Shown: positions 25,443 through 34,231 of the stretch, piece by piece
Position numbering within the stretch: the first letter of the stretch is position 1
Layout of the letters: the number at the start of each line of letters is the position of its first letter
NCBI GenBank assembly: GCA_964428355.1
Contig: CAYRYU010000021.1
Coordinates: 13,442 to 77,441, forward strand
DNA from: CAYRYU01 sp964428355
Lineage (GTDB): Bacteria > Muiribacteriota > Ozemobacteria > Ozemobacterales > Ozemobacteraceae
Direction: 5' to 3'
DNA length: 64,000 nt
The notes under the pieces: model-generated
Told to the model about the DNA's origin: nothing
Database searches by the model: none
What the model saw: only the letters and a program-made list of their open reading frames with translations
Translations under genes and position numbers: made by a program

Positions 25443-25471
25443 ATTATCCAGTAAATGGGATGGGTTGTCAA
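25443..25471 (-). promoter_or_regulatory. Strong sigma-70-like promoter of the 24937 receiver gene
   Basis: Minus strand -35 TTGACA (25466-25471), 17-bp spacer, -10 GATAAT (25443-25448); about 120 nt of leader before the start at 25323. Confidence 0.6.
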
Positions 25472-25865
25472 TCCGCGACGAACGGTCTGTTTCCCCAAAA
25501 AGCCCGATCAAACGTCATCTCGGACTCGGACTCCGGGCAAAAGCGGCTCCCCGGAACACTCTCCTGCGAGAGTCGCATGGGAGGGGCAATTCCGGGTCCG
25601 CCCCGTGTTCCCTTCAAGAGCCCCAAGGTTCAATGGAATACGAGTCCGACAACGAATTTTGGGTCATGGAAAGTCCTGGAAAAACGTCGGGTAATGTGGT
25701 AGCTTCTATTGTCAGATGGGGAATTGGGATCTGAGCTTCATTCCATGGCCCCGGGGTTCGAATTCAAAGAGGATTGTCCTTGTTCCGGCCATGGACCGTT
25801 TTCCCCGACCGGCATCAGATTTCGATGCCGGAAGAGAAAAATTCATCCGATCCGGAGGAATGCAA
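25472..25865 (+). other. Leader/intergenic region upstream of the formate dehydrogenase operon
   Basis: About 390 bp without a credible gene, part of the 542-bp gap between divergent genes. It holds a small hairpin ACTCTC-CTGC-GAGAGT (within 25555-25575) and a perfect 8-bp hairpin CCGGCATC-agatttc-GATGCCGG (25809-25831) that ends about 35 bp before the start codon. No convincing -35/-10 pair for the fdh operon was found. A molybdenum- or formate-linked control element is possible but not shown. Confidence 0.4.
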
Positions 25866-27581
25866 ATGAACAAGGAAATTGAGAGCAGGATTGACGAGGT
25901 CTCCTCAAAGTATCCGTTGAAAGGTTCTGCCTTGATTCCTGCCCTCGATATCGCCCAGCGGGCGAACGGGAATTTCCTCTCGAGGGAGACGGTCAGGGAT
26001 GTTGCGGACCACCTTGGAATACCCGTGGGAACCGCGTTCGGAGTGGCGTCTTTCTACACGATGTTCAATACCCGGCCAACAGGGAAGTTCCACCTTCAGG
26101 TCGATGTCAACGTTCCGGGCTACCTGGCGGGGGCGGACGAGATCCTCGAGCACCTGAAAAAAAGCCTCCGGATCGAAACCGGCGGAACCACACCCGATGG
26201 CTTGTTCACCCTGTCCGCAGTCCAGGATCTTGGTTCCTGCGGAACCTGTCCGGTCATCCAGATAAACGATACGTATTATGAGAATCTTACCATTCCCAAG
26301 GTCGATGCCATCATCAAATCCTTGAAATCCGGGGTGATCCCGAAGCCTGATAAGGCCGCCAATCACGCCACCGAATGCAACGTGCTGCTGAAGAACCTCG
26401 GCAAGGAGAATTCCACCGACATCTCCACCTACAAGAAGGGCGGAGGATACCAGGCGTTGAAAAAAGCCCTGGCCAGCGAACCCCTTGTCATCGCCACCCA
26501 GGTCAAGGATTCCCAGTTGCGCGGCCGCGGGGGCGCCGGTTTCCCCACCGGATTGAAATGGAGCTTCCTGCCCAAGAACAGCCCAAAACCGGTTTATCTG
26601 ATCTGCAATGCGGATGAAGGCGAACCGGGAACATTCAAGGACCGCCAGATCATGGAGCACGATCCCCATCTCCTGATCGAGGGAATCGCCATTTCCGCAT
26701 ATGCAATCGGGGCGAAGAAAGCGTTCATCTACATCCGCGGCGAATTCCGTTGGATCGCCGAAATCCTGGAAAAGGCGATAGATCAGGCCAGGCAGGACGG
26801 CCAGTTGAACCACGTCGATATCGTCGTTCACAAAGGCGCGGGATCGTACGTCTGCGGTGACGAAACCGCCCTCATGGAATCCCTTGAAGGCAAGAGGGGC
26901 AATCCCCGCTTGAAGCCGCCTTTTCCGGCAATCCAGGGGTTGTACGGGTGCCCCACCGTCATCAACAACGTCGAGTCCCTGGCTCTCGTCCCCTTCATCG
27001 TCGAAAAAGGTCCTGATGAATTCCGGAAAATCGGAACCGTGGGAAACTGGGGCCCCAAGATCTTCGGCATCAGCGGCCACGTGAACAAACCCGGCGTCTA
27101 CGAGTATCCCCTGGGAACACCTCTCGCCAAGCTCCTCGAGGTTGCAGGCGGAGTAAAGGGCAAACTCAAGGCGGTCATCGTGGGCGGTTTGTCCGTTCCG
27201 ATTCTCACCGCAAGCGAGATTTCCGGCCTGACCATGGATTACGACTGTTGCCAGAAATTCGGGACCATGCTCGGGTCAGGCGGAATCATGGTCATCAACG
27301 ATTCCGTATCAATCCCCGAGGTCGTCCGACGGACGATCGACTTCTATGCCCACGAATCCTGCGGCCAATGCACCCCCTGCCGGGAGGGCTCAAATACCGT
27401 CAAGAAGTTGGTCCGGCGTCTGGTCAAGGGGAACGGTGAGCCCGGAGACATCGACCTGATCCTCAAGATATGCAAGAGCGTCAAGGGGCTGACTCTCTGC
27501 CCGCTGGGAGACGCCTTCGCGATGCCCGTCGAAGCTATGGTAACCAAGTTCCGCCCGGAATTCGAAGCCCTGGTAAAGTAA
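25866..27581 (+). CDS. NuoE-NuoF fusion, NADH-binding subunit of formate dehydrogenase
   Basis: Diaphorase-type subunit (571 aa) that should link formate oxidation to NAD(H). Residues ~1-150 are NuoE-like (VGTAFGVASFYTMF), but three of the four [2Fe-2S] Cys are missing: VDVNVPGYLAG replaces the first CxxxxC and DLGSCGTC keeps one of the second pair. Residues ~180-571 are a normal NuoF: GRGGAGFPTG, NADEGEPGTF, CGDETAL, SLBB, and the [4Fe-4S] ligands SCGQCTPCREG plus LCPLGDA. The ATG at 25866 is preferred over 25860 because GGAGGA is 8 bp upstream. fdhA follows after 31 bp. Confidence 0.92.
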   Translation: MNKEIESRIDEVSSKYPLKGSALIPALDIAQRANGNFLSRETVRDVADHLGIPVGTAFGVASFYTMFNTRPTGKFHLQVDVNVPGYLAGADEILEHLKKSLRIETGGTTPDGLFTLSAVQDLGSCGTCPVIQINDTYYENLTIPKVDAIIKSLKSGVIPKPDKAANHATECNVLLKNLGKENSTDISTYKKGGGYQALKKALASEPLVIATQVKDSQLRGRGGAGFPTGLKWSFLPKNSPKPVYLICNADEGEPGTFKDRQIMEHDPHLLIEGIAISAYAIGAKKAFIYIRGEFRWIAEILEKAIDQARQDGQLNHVDIVVHKGAGSYVCGDETALMESLEGKRGNPRLKPPFPAIQGLYGCPTVINNVESLALVPFIVEKGPDEFRKIGTVGNWGPKIFGISGHVNKPGVYEYPLGTPLAKLLEVAGGVKGKLKAVIVGGLSVPILTASEISGLTMDYDCCQKFGTMLGSGGIMVINDSVSIPEVVRRTIDFYAHESCGQCTPCREGSNTVKKLVRRLVKGNGEPGDIDLILKICKSVKGLTLCPLGDAFAMPVEAMVTKFRPEFEALVK

Positions 27582-27612
27582 ACACTCGAAATTGCCCATC
27601 AAGGAGGGATTA

Positions 27613-30294
27613 ATGCACGTTACCATCAATGGCAAGAAGTTGGTGGCCGAAGCAGGTCAGACCATCCTCCAGGTTGCACGAAAGAACGGGATCTATATCC
27701 CGTCGCTCTGTTACCACGAGAAGGTCGGAGTTGCCGGCAAATGCCGGGTTTGCGTTGTCGAAGTGGAAGGGGCGAAGGGGTTGCAGACCTCCTGCTCCGT
27801 TCAGGTCCGGGATGGAATGATCGTTTCCACCAAGACCGAAAGGGCTCTGCAGGCCCAGAGGCTCGTGGTCGACCTTCTTCTGTCCAACGGGACCCACGAT
27901 TGCGTTTCCTGCAATCAGAACGGAAAGTGTGAACTCCAGGATTGCGCCTACTATCTCGGAATCGAAAGGCCCTCTCTTGCCCTGTCGGATATCGAGAAAA
28001 GAATCGATGACAGCGCCGAATTCGTCCAGGTCGAGAGGAACAAGTGTATCGCCTGCGGCCGGTGCGTCTCCGCATGCCAGAACACCGTCACGAACGATGT
28101 TCTCGCTTTCGGCTTCCGGGGCCACGAGGCACAGATCGTGTTCGACGATGACCGGAAAATGGGTGAATCCAACTGCGTGCAGTGCGGCGAATGTTCCCAG
28201 ATCTGCCCGGTTGGCGCGCTGACCGACAAGAAATCCAGGGGCATGGCCCGCTACTGGGAGACCGAGAAGGTCAAATCGGTCTGCCCGTTTTGCGGCGTGG
28301 GCTGTCAAATGGAGATCCACGTCGACCGCAGGCTCAACAAGATCGTACGGGTGAACGGAGTCGAAGAGGCCTCAACCAACAACGGAATGCTGTGCGTCAA
28401 GGGCCGCTACGGCTACGATTTCGTCGATCATGAAGAAAGGCTCACGGAGCCCCTGATCAGGAACGACGATGGAACCTTCAGAAAAGCGTCATGGGATGAA
28501 GCCCTGGACCTCGTCGCCTCGAAGCTTGGGGAGATCAAAGCCAAGCACGGCCCGAACAAGATCATGGGGTTCTCATCCGCGAAGGTGACCAACGAAGAGA
28601 ACTACACCTTCCAGAAGTTCTTTCGCACGGTGATCGGGACGAACAACGTCGATCACTGTGCGCGATTATGACACAGCTCCACGGTGGCCGGTCTGGCTGC
28701 CTCCTTTGGATCCGGAGCTATGACGAATGATATCGCTGGAATCAACAAGAGTGACGTTGCCCTGATCATCGGATCGGACACGTCCGAGGGACACCCTGTC
28801 ATCGCGGCACGGCTGAAGAAAGCCGCCAAAAACGGGCTGAAGATAATCGTCATCGATCCCAAGCGGATCAAGATGGCTGATTACGCCGCGATCTATGCCT
28901 GCCAGAAACCGGGAACCGACGTTGCGGTCCTGAACGGCATCATGAATGTGATCATCAAGAACGGTTGGGAAGACAAGGAGTTCATCCAGGAGCGCTGCGA
29001 AGGCTTCGAAGCGCTGAAAGCCGAGGTCGAGAAATACACCCCGGAATATGTCGAAAAGATCTCGGGTGTCCCCGCCAAAACCCTGGAAGCGATCGCCGAG
29101 ATGTTCGGGAAGGCAAAAACGGCGGCCTTGTATTATGCCATGGGCATCACCCAGCATACCACCGGCGTGGACAACGTCAAATCATGCGCGAACCTTCAGA
29201 TGATCTGCGGAAACATGGGAAAGATCGGCGGCGGGGTGAACCCCCTGCGAGGCCAGTCGAACGTCCAGGGGGCTTGCGATGTCGGAGCTCTGCCGGTCGT
29301 TTACACCGCCTACCAGAAGGTGACTGCGCCCGAAGTCAAAGAGAAGTTCGAGAAATTCTGGGGATGCAGCCTCAGCGGAGAGAACGGCCTTTCGCTCACG
29401 GTTGCCCTGGACAAGGCCTACAACGGCGAAATGAAGGCTTTCTTCATCATGGGTGAAAACCCGATGCTGAGCGATCCTGATCTGCACCATGTCGAAGGGG
29501 CCCTCAAGAAACTGGAATTCCTGGTCGTCGAGGACATGTTCCTGACCGAGACCGCCAAGCTCGCGCATGTGGTCCTGCCTTCCACGACCTGGCCCGAGAA
29601 GACCGGGACCTTCACCAACACCGAAAGACGGGTCCAGCTCCTGAACAAGGCCGTCGAACCTCCCGGCGAAGCGAAGGACGATTGGATGATCCACCAGCTG
29701 CTGGCGAACAGGATGGGCCAGAAGTGGGGATATTCCAGCGCAAGCGAGATCTTCGAGGAGATGACCCGATGCACTCCCAGCTATGCAGGAATGAGTTACA
29801 AACGGCTGGAGGGTAACGGGTTGCATTGGCCATGCCCCAACCCGGAACACCCCGGCACCCCGGTTTTGCACATCGGCCGGTTCACCAAGGGCAAGGGAAC
29901 CCTTTTCCCGATTCAATTCAAGGCTCCCGCCGAGGTCCCCGACGCGGAATACCCGATCTACCTCACCACCGGCCGGATTCTCCAGCATTTCCACACGGGA
30001 ACGATGACCCGGAAATCCAAGGGACTCAACAACCTGGCTGGCCCACATGTCATGATCTCTGTCGAGGATGCCCAATCGATCGGCGTGGGAAACAGCGAGC
30101 AGGTCACCGTGACCACCCGGCGCGGAAGCATCACCACGAAAGCTTTCGTTACCAGGAGGATTCCCAAGGGAACCGTCTTCGTTCCATTCCACTTCTGGGA
30201 AGCCCCGGCGAACCGGCTGACGAACAATGCCCTCGACCCCGAAGCCAAGATTCCCGAGTACAAGGTCTGTGCCTGCAAATTGTCGAAAGCCTAG
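27613..30294 (+). CDS. fdhA: Formate dehydrogenase catalytic subunit, selenoprotein (in-frame TGA at 28669)
   Basis: Oxidises formate (or reduces CO2) at a Mo/W-bis-MGD centre; 893 residues including Sec353. Order: N-terminal [2Fe-2S] domain (LCYHEK...CRVCVVEV), His-Cys motif HDCVSCNQNGKC near 95, two [4Fe-4S] motifs (CIACGRCVSAC, CVQCGECSQICP), the catalytic-domain cluster CPFCGVGC near 224, and the active-site motif DHCARL-U-HSSTVAGL. The TGA is Sec, not a break: the frame continues with perfect FDH sequence, a SECIS-like hairpin follows, and selA, selB, selD and tRNA-Sec are encoded nearby. The C-terminus has a molydopterin dinucleotide-binding domain (YPIYLTTGRILQHFHTG). AAGGAGGG precedes the ATG. 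Cytoplasmic, with no twin-arginine signal. Confidence 0.96.
28669..28719 (+). promoter_or_regulatory. SECIS-like hairpin of fdhA
   Basis: Begins at the Sec codon TGA (28669-28671). The lower stem AGCTCC (28675-28680) pairs with GGAGCT (28714-28719). The apical stem GGCC/GGCT closes a GGTCT loop (28690-28694). The same GGUCU apical loop is bound by SelB in E. coli fdhF. Confidence 0.85.
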
Positions 30295-30315
30295 AAAAGG
30301 TTCTGCCCCAAAAAG

Positions 30316-30342
30316 CGCTTCACTTCGGTGAAGCGTTTTTTT
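30316..30342 (+). terminator. Rho-independent terminator of the fdh operon
   Basis: Perfect 8-bp stem CGCTTCAC/GTGAAGCG with a TTCG tetraloop, followed by seven T. Confidence 0.9.
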
Positions 30343-30367
30343 CTTCCAGGGGGATGAAGCCCTACCG

Positions 30368-30396
30368 TTGATCAGGGACTTTTTTTCGAATATCAT
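30368..30396 (+). promoter_or_regulatory. Sigma-70-like promoter of the rubrerythrin-like gene
   Basis: -35 TTGATC (30368-30373), 17-bp spacer, -10 TATCAT (30391-30396), about 30 bp before the start codon. Confidence 0.5.
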
Positions 30397-30425
30397 GAAG
30401 AAAATCAAACAAGGAAGGTTTCGTG

Positions 30426-30896
30426 ATGAACAAAGAAATGTCCCTGTCGGAAGTCCTGGCAATGGCCATCGCCCGGGAGCAGGAAGCCTATTTTTTCTAC
30501 CTGGACCTGCTTGATCTGGCCAAGGACCAAAACACCAAGGAAACACTCCAGTGGATCGCCAACGAGGAAATGAAACACCGAAGGTTCCTTGTGGGTTACC
30601 GGAACGGGAACCACGGAAAGAATGCCCTGAACCTGACGAAGGTGGTCGACTACAAGGTTGCCGAGCATATCGCCGCTCCCGACGCGGAAAAACCGTTGAA
30701 CAGCGCGGATATCTTCCTTGTCGCTGCCCACCGGGAACTCCAGTCGAACCGGTTCTATACCGAACTTTCCAAGATGCACTCAGATCCCGGGCTCAAGGAA
30801 CTCCTCCTTGGGATGGCCAACGAGGAGCTGAAGCACAAAGAGAAAATGGAGTACCTCTATTCCAACACCGAGTTCGGCCAGACCGCCGGCGGCTGA
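30426..30896 (+). CDS. Rubrerythrin/ferritin-like di-iron protein
   Basis: A 156-aa four-helix protein with two Glu-rich metal motifs in tandem: REQEAYFFY with NEEMKHRRF, and HRELQSNRFY with NEELKHKEK. These are typical di-iron ligands of rubrerythrin-type proteins. The C-terminal rubredoxin domain (CxxC pairs) is absent, so peroxidase activity would need another electron donor. Such proteins protect anaerobes from peroxide or oxygen, which suits the neighbouring oxygen-sensitive enzymes. AAGGAAGG precedes the ATG; a GTG one codon earlier is less likely. It has its own promoter and terminator. Confidence 0.85.
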   Translation: MNKEMSLSEVLAMAIAREQEAYFFYLDLLDLAKDQNTKETLQWIANEEMKHRRFLVGYRNGNHGKNALNLTKVVDYKVAEHIAAPDAEKPLNSADIFLVAAHRELQSNRFYTELSKMHSDPGLKELLLGMANEELKHKEKMEYLYSNTEFGQTAGG

Positions 30897-30911
30897 TCAA
30901 AAAGGGAAGAA

Positions 30912-30954
30912 CCCCCGAACGAGTCGCCCTTTGTGCAAAACGTTCGGGGGTTTT
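30912..30954. terminator. Bidirectional terminator between rubrerythrin-like and OFA transporter genes
   Basis: 10-bp stem CCCCCGAACG (30912-30921) / CGTTCGGGGG (30941-30950) followed by TTTT; on the other strand a T-rich run also follows. Confidence 0.75.
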
Positions 30955-30966
30955 GTCTTCGTTAAA

Positions 30967-32370
30967 TCAAGCGGCTGATTTCGCGGGTTCCGAAGGCCCG
31001 ACGGAGAAACGTTCATTCCCCACCAACAGGGAAATCACGAAACCCGCCGCAAGAACCGCTGCACCGGCATAGAATGTGTAAGTCGAAGCATCGACCGGAT
31101 ACTTGTCCTTGATCAAAGCCGCCATCTGGGGCCCCACGATTCCGGCGGCGGACCATGCGGTCAGGATGAACCCGTAAACGGTTGCCATCATCTTGGGGCC
31201 GAAAACATCCAGGACGAACGAGGGCATGGTGCCGAATCCTCCTCCGTAGCAGAGGAGGATATAGCAGAACAAGAGCCCGAAGATCCAGGGATTACCGACG
31301 AACACCAGGGCAACGAACGCTGCGACCTGACTTCCCAATAGAATCCGGAAAGTTTGTGCCCGTCCGGTCTTGTCGGACAGGCCACCCCAGAAGAAGCGGC
31401 CCAGCCCGTTGAACAGAGAGGTGATCGCGATCAGCGTGGCACCGAAACCAGCGAGGGTCTTGGCCAGGGTTTCGAGCTTGGTCTTCTCATCCGCGGTCAG
31501 AATTTCCTTGTTCTGTTCCTTTCCCTCTTTTTCCTTCACCCGGAGGTCCTTTACTATCTGGTACTCCGCATCGCCCTTGATGTAGAGATCCTGGAGAAGG
31601 GGGGACTGGAACCCGATGATGGCGATTCCGGCTGCGATGTTGCAAAAGAAGATCAGCCACATGAGCAGGAACTTCCCGGACATCAGGTAGGTGGAAGTTG
31701 GATGGATGACCTCTTCAACAGCTTGCCCGGAGGCATTTACCGGAGCGGCAGGGGGAGTGTAACCTTCGGGAACGAAACCCGCGGGGGGATTTTTTAGGAA
31801 GGAACCGATCGGGATCGTCAACACAAGGAAAATGACTCCGAGGTATCCGAAAACCTCAACGAGGTTTCCTTTCGTATAATCCATCAGGAAAGGGGCGAAG
31901 ATCTTCGACATCAGAAGGGCTCCAAGGCCGAACCCCATGACAACCATCCCCGTGATGAACCCTTTCTTGTCCGGAAACCATTTCGCGGCGGTCGCCACGG
32001 GCGTGACATACCCCAACCCGAGTCCCGAGCCCCCGATGATGCCGTATCCGATGTAAAGCAGGACGAGAGATTTGATGTTGAGGGCGAAAGCCCCGATCAG
32101 ATACCCAGTCCCGAAAAGGGCCCCGCCTGTCATGGCGAGTTTGGTGGGCCCTATCTTGGCGAGGTTGATTCCGCCCCAGGCTCCGGCGAGACCCAAAAAG
32201 CAGATGGCCGTGCTGAACGCCCACGCCACTTGTGTGTTGCTCCAGCCATAGGTTTCGCAAAGGGGCTTCTGGAAATAGCTCCACGCATAAACGGTTCCCA
32301 GGCAGAGTTGCATGAGAGTGCCCATGATGGCAACCAGCCATCGGTTAGGAGTGGTGTTTGTGTCCGTCAT
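30967..32370 (-). CDS. MFS transporter, oxalate/formate antiporter (OFA) family
   Basis: A 467-aa membrane protein with about 12 hydrophobic helices. It has the OFA-type start NRWLVAIMGTLMQLCLGTVYAWSYF and motifs such as GYGIIGGSGLGLGYVTPV and KWFPDKKGFITGMVVMGFGLGAL. A hydrophilic loop in the middle (DAEYQIVKDLRVKEKEG, near 270-310) is longer than usual. The start at 32370 has GGGGG 6 bp upstream; the open frame runs back to 32565 through AT-rich leader. OFA members carry small carboxylates (oxalate, formate, lactate). Beside formate dehydrogenase and fdhD, formate is the likely cargo, but this is inference. Confidence 0.85.
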   Translation of the reverse strand: MTDTNTTPNRWLVAIMGTLMQLCLGTVYAWSYFQKPLCETYGWSNTQVAWAFSTAICFLGLAGAWGGINLAKIGPTKLAMTGGALFGTGYLIGAFALNIKSLVLLYIGYGIIGGSGLGLGYVTPVATAAKWFPDKKGFITGMVVMGFGLGALLMSKIFAPFLMDYTKGNLVEVFGYLGVIFLVLTIPIGSFLKNPPAGFVPEGYTPPAAPVNASGQAVEEVIHPTSTYLMSGKFLLMWLIFFCNIAAGIAIIGFQSPLLQDLYIKGDAEYQIVKDLRVKEKEGKEQNKEILTADEKTKLETLAKTLAGFGATLIAITSLFNGLGRFFWGGLSDKTGRAQTFRILLGSQVAAFVALVFVGNPWIFGLLFCYILLCYGGGFGTMPSFVLDVFGPKMMATVYGFILTAWSAAGIVGPQMAALIKDKYPVDASTYTFYAGAAVLAAGFVISLLVGNERFSVGPSEPAKSAA

Positions 32371-32388
32371 AGTAATCCCCCAGTTCCT

Positions 32389-32417
32389 TTGATATTTTCT
32401 GAAGTTTCCACGGGCAA
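32389..32417 (-). promoter_or_regulatory. Sigma-70-like promoter of the OFA transporter
   Basis: Minus strand -35 TTGCCC (32412-32417), 17-bp spacer, -10 TATCAA (32389-32394), 18 bp before the start codon. The 266-bp gap to fdhD is otherwise AT-rich with no gene seen. Confidence 0.4.
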
Positions 32418-32636
32418 AACCTTGAATCAAAACTCCAGGGATTGTATTGTTTTGGGAAAGATTTCGCAACCCAACCCGAGGAAATTTTTCCGAAAAAGGC
32501 GCGGAAATCTCGAATTTCCTGGGAAAACCACGGAAAATTGGCAAAAAGTGAAGATTTTCGATCAATGATCCGGTTATTTCGTTTTCTCATTCCTCCTCAA
32601 CACTGACCGGAATGAAGCATTCCTGGAGGGCCTTTG

Positions 32637-33461
32637 ATGGATTCCGCTGACCTGCTCCGCCCAGACGCCATCGAACAGCTCGAGATCCGACGATTCGAGG
32701 CGGGTAGATTCTCTCATCGTTCGGAGCCTGTCGTCAGGGAGAGCCGGATTTCAGTTTTCGTCGATGGTCGTGAAATGGTGCGCCTCCTCGCACTCCCAAT
32801 TCATATCGAAGAACTCGTGACCGGCTTCCTTTTGAATGAATGCATGATCCACGAACGGGAAGAGATCCTGGATATCTCGTTCAATCCCAGATCGATGTCG
32901 GCTGAAGTCAGGCTGGCCAAGAAACGAGAGCTCCCTCCAATCGATCCCGTCCGATCTATCACAAGCGGATGCGGAAAGGGGGTCACCTTCGTATCCCCGT
33001 TGGGCTCCCCCTTTTTCCCCCCGATTCCAGAGTCGAAACCAGTTCATCCCAGGGCTATCGTCGACATTATGAGGAAGGTACAGAAAAGCTCGGCCCTCTT
33101 CCGGGAAACTGGGGGGGTGCATTCCGCCTCGGTCTGGGAGATGGGAGAAGCCCTCTTCTCCGCCGACGATATCGGCCGCCACAATGCGGTCGACAAGGTT
33201 CTGGGCTGGCTCCTGCAATCGGGGAAGATCACATCCGAAAGCGACCGGGAGAATTCCCGCATCCTGACGACAACCGGCAGGCTTTCCTCAGAAATCGTAT
33301 CCAAAGCGGTGCGGGGCAGGATTCCGATCCTGGTCTCCCCTTCAGCTCCCACCTCGGCGGCCGTCCAGCTTGGTGGCGCCCTTGGAGTAACGATCATAGG
33401 GTTCGCGAGGGGGGAGCGGTTCAACGTTTACACCCACCCCGAACGCATCCTGGAATCATGA
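32637..33461 (+). CDS. fdhD: Formate dehydrogenase sulfurtransferase FdhD
   Basis: Transfers sulfur to the Mo cofactor of formate dehydrogenase (274 aa). Motifs: HIEELVTGFLLNE, TGGVHSAS, DIGRHNAVDKVLG, TTTGRLSSEIVSKA and SPSAPTSAAVQLG. The loop that in E. coli holds the CxxC pair reads ITSGCGKG here, with a single Cys. The ATG at 32637 has GGAGGG 8 bp upstream. It overlaps mobA by 4 bp, so cofactor sulfuration and guanylylation are translationally coupled. Confidence 0.93.
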   Translation: MDSADLLRPDAIEQLEIRRFEAGRFSHRSEPVVRESRISVFVDGREMVRLLALPIHIEELVTGFLLNECMIHEREEILDISFNPRSMSAEVRLAKKRELPPIDPVRSITSGCGKGVTFVSPLGSPFFPPIPESKPVHPRAIVDIMRKVQKSSALFRETGGVHSASVWEMGEALFSADDIGRHNAVDKVLGWLLQSGKITSESDRENSRILTTTGRLSSEIVSKAVRGRIPILVSPSAPTSAAVQLGGALGVTIIGFARGERFNVYTHPERILES

Positions 33462-34063
33462 CTTCCCTCCCGGACACCCTGAAGGCGATCATCCTGGCAG
33501 GCGGGACCAGCACGAGAATGGGATCTCCAAAGGCCCTGCTGGATTGGAAGGGAACCCCGCTCTGGCTGCACATCGTGAGAATCATCTCCCCGTTGCCGGC
33601 GAAGACCATGATTGTGGGTTTTCCGAAAGACCCTACGTCCCAGGATCTCACCCATGCAGCTTTCCAGGAAGATCCGCTGGGCATCGGACCATTGGGGGGA
33701 CTTGCAACAGGCCTGAAGGGAATCGACTCCTCCAAAGCTTTCGTAATGGCTTGCGACATGCCTTTCGTCACCAGGAAAGCGATCCTCGAACTGTGGAAAA
33801 AATCGGATGGGTTCGATGTCGTTATCCCCAAAACCTCTGACGGCTTCCACCCGTTGTTTGCGGTCTATTCCAGGGATTGCCTTCCGGCGATCGAAAAGGC
33901 GCTGCGTGCCGGACAACGACACCTGCGTTCCTTTTTCCCTGGATTGAAAATCCTGGAGATCCCAATCTCCGATGAAGATCGTGAGTGGAAAAAGGTGCTC
34001 TTCAACATCAACACCCCGGATGATTTTGCCCGTGCACTCGATCAGGATGAGATTTCCCCTTGA
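33458..34063 (+). CDS. mobA: Molybdenum cofactor guanylyltransferase
   Basis: Makes molybdopterin guanine dinucleotide, the cofactor of FdhA (201 aa). The nucleotide-binding start AIILAGGTSTRMGSPKALLDW, GPLGGLATGL, VMACDMPFV and the C-terminal NINTPDDF match the family. It starts in an ATGA overlap with fdhD. A similar CTP-using enzyme (MocA) cannot be excluded, but the FDH context favours GTP. Confidence 0.88.
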   Translation: MTSLPDTLKAIILAGGTSTRMGSPKALLDWKGTPLWLHIVRIISPLPAKTMIVGFPKDPTSQDLTHAAFQEDPLGIGPLGGLATGLKGIDSSKAFVMACDMPFVTRKAILELWKKSDGFDVVIPKTSDGFHPLFAVYSRDCLPAIEKALRAGQRHLRSFFPGLKILEIPISDEDREWKKVLFNINTPDDFARALDQDEISP

Positions 34064-34094
34064 CTCCAAGGATTTTCTCGGGTAGATTTGCCCC

Positions 34095-34123
34095 TTGTCA
34101 ATAATCCTTAACATGGGTATCGT
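34095..34123 (+). promoter_or_regulatory. Sigma-70-like promoter of the porin gene
   Basis: -35 TTGTCA (34095-34100), 17-bp spacer, -10 TATCGT (34118-34123). Confidence 0.5.
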
Positions 34124-34140
34124 GAGCGGACTTGTTGAAT

Positions 34141-34171
34141 CCGGTTCGGGTTGGATCCGGTTCGTTTGGAT
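34141..34171 (+). repeat. Tandem repeat in the porin 5' leader
   Basis: CCGGTTCGGGTTGGAT (34141-34156) is followed at once by CCGGTTCGTTTGGAT (34157-34171), and then a partial third unit CGGTCGAAT. It lies about 15 bp after the predicted transcription start; it could be a regulator site or chance. Confidence 0.4.
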
Positions 34172-34231
34172 CGGTCGAATTTATGCCCTCTCGAGGGATT
34201 GGTCGCCCCAAATCTGTTTTCGGAGGTTGTC

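Noticed and set aside
25690..25715. Sigma-54-like TGG...TTG pattern upstream of the fdh operon
   Set aside because: The GG and GC elements do not have the required 10-nt spacing, and the -12 element lacks GC.
28669..28671. Stop codon splitting the formate dehydrogenase gene, as in a pseudogene
   Set aside because: The codon sits at the known Sec position, the reading frame resumes with conserved FDH sequence, a SECIS-like hairpin follows and the full Sec machinery is encoded nearby.
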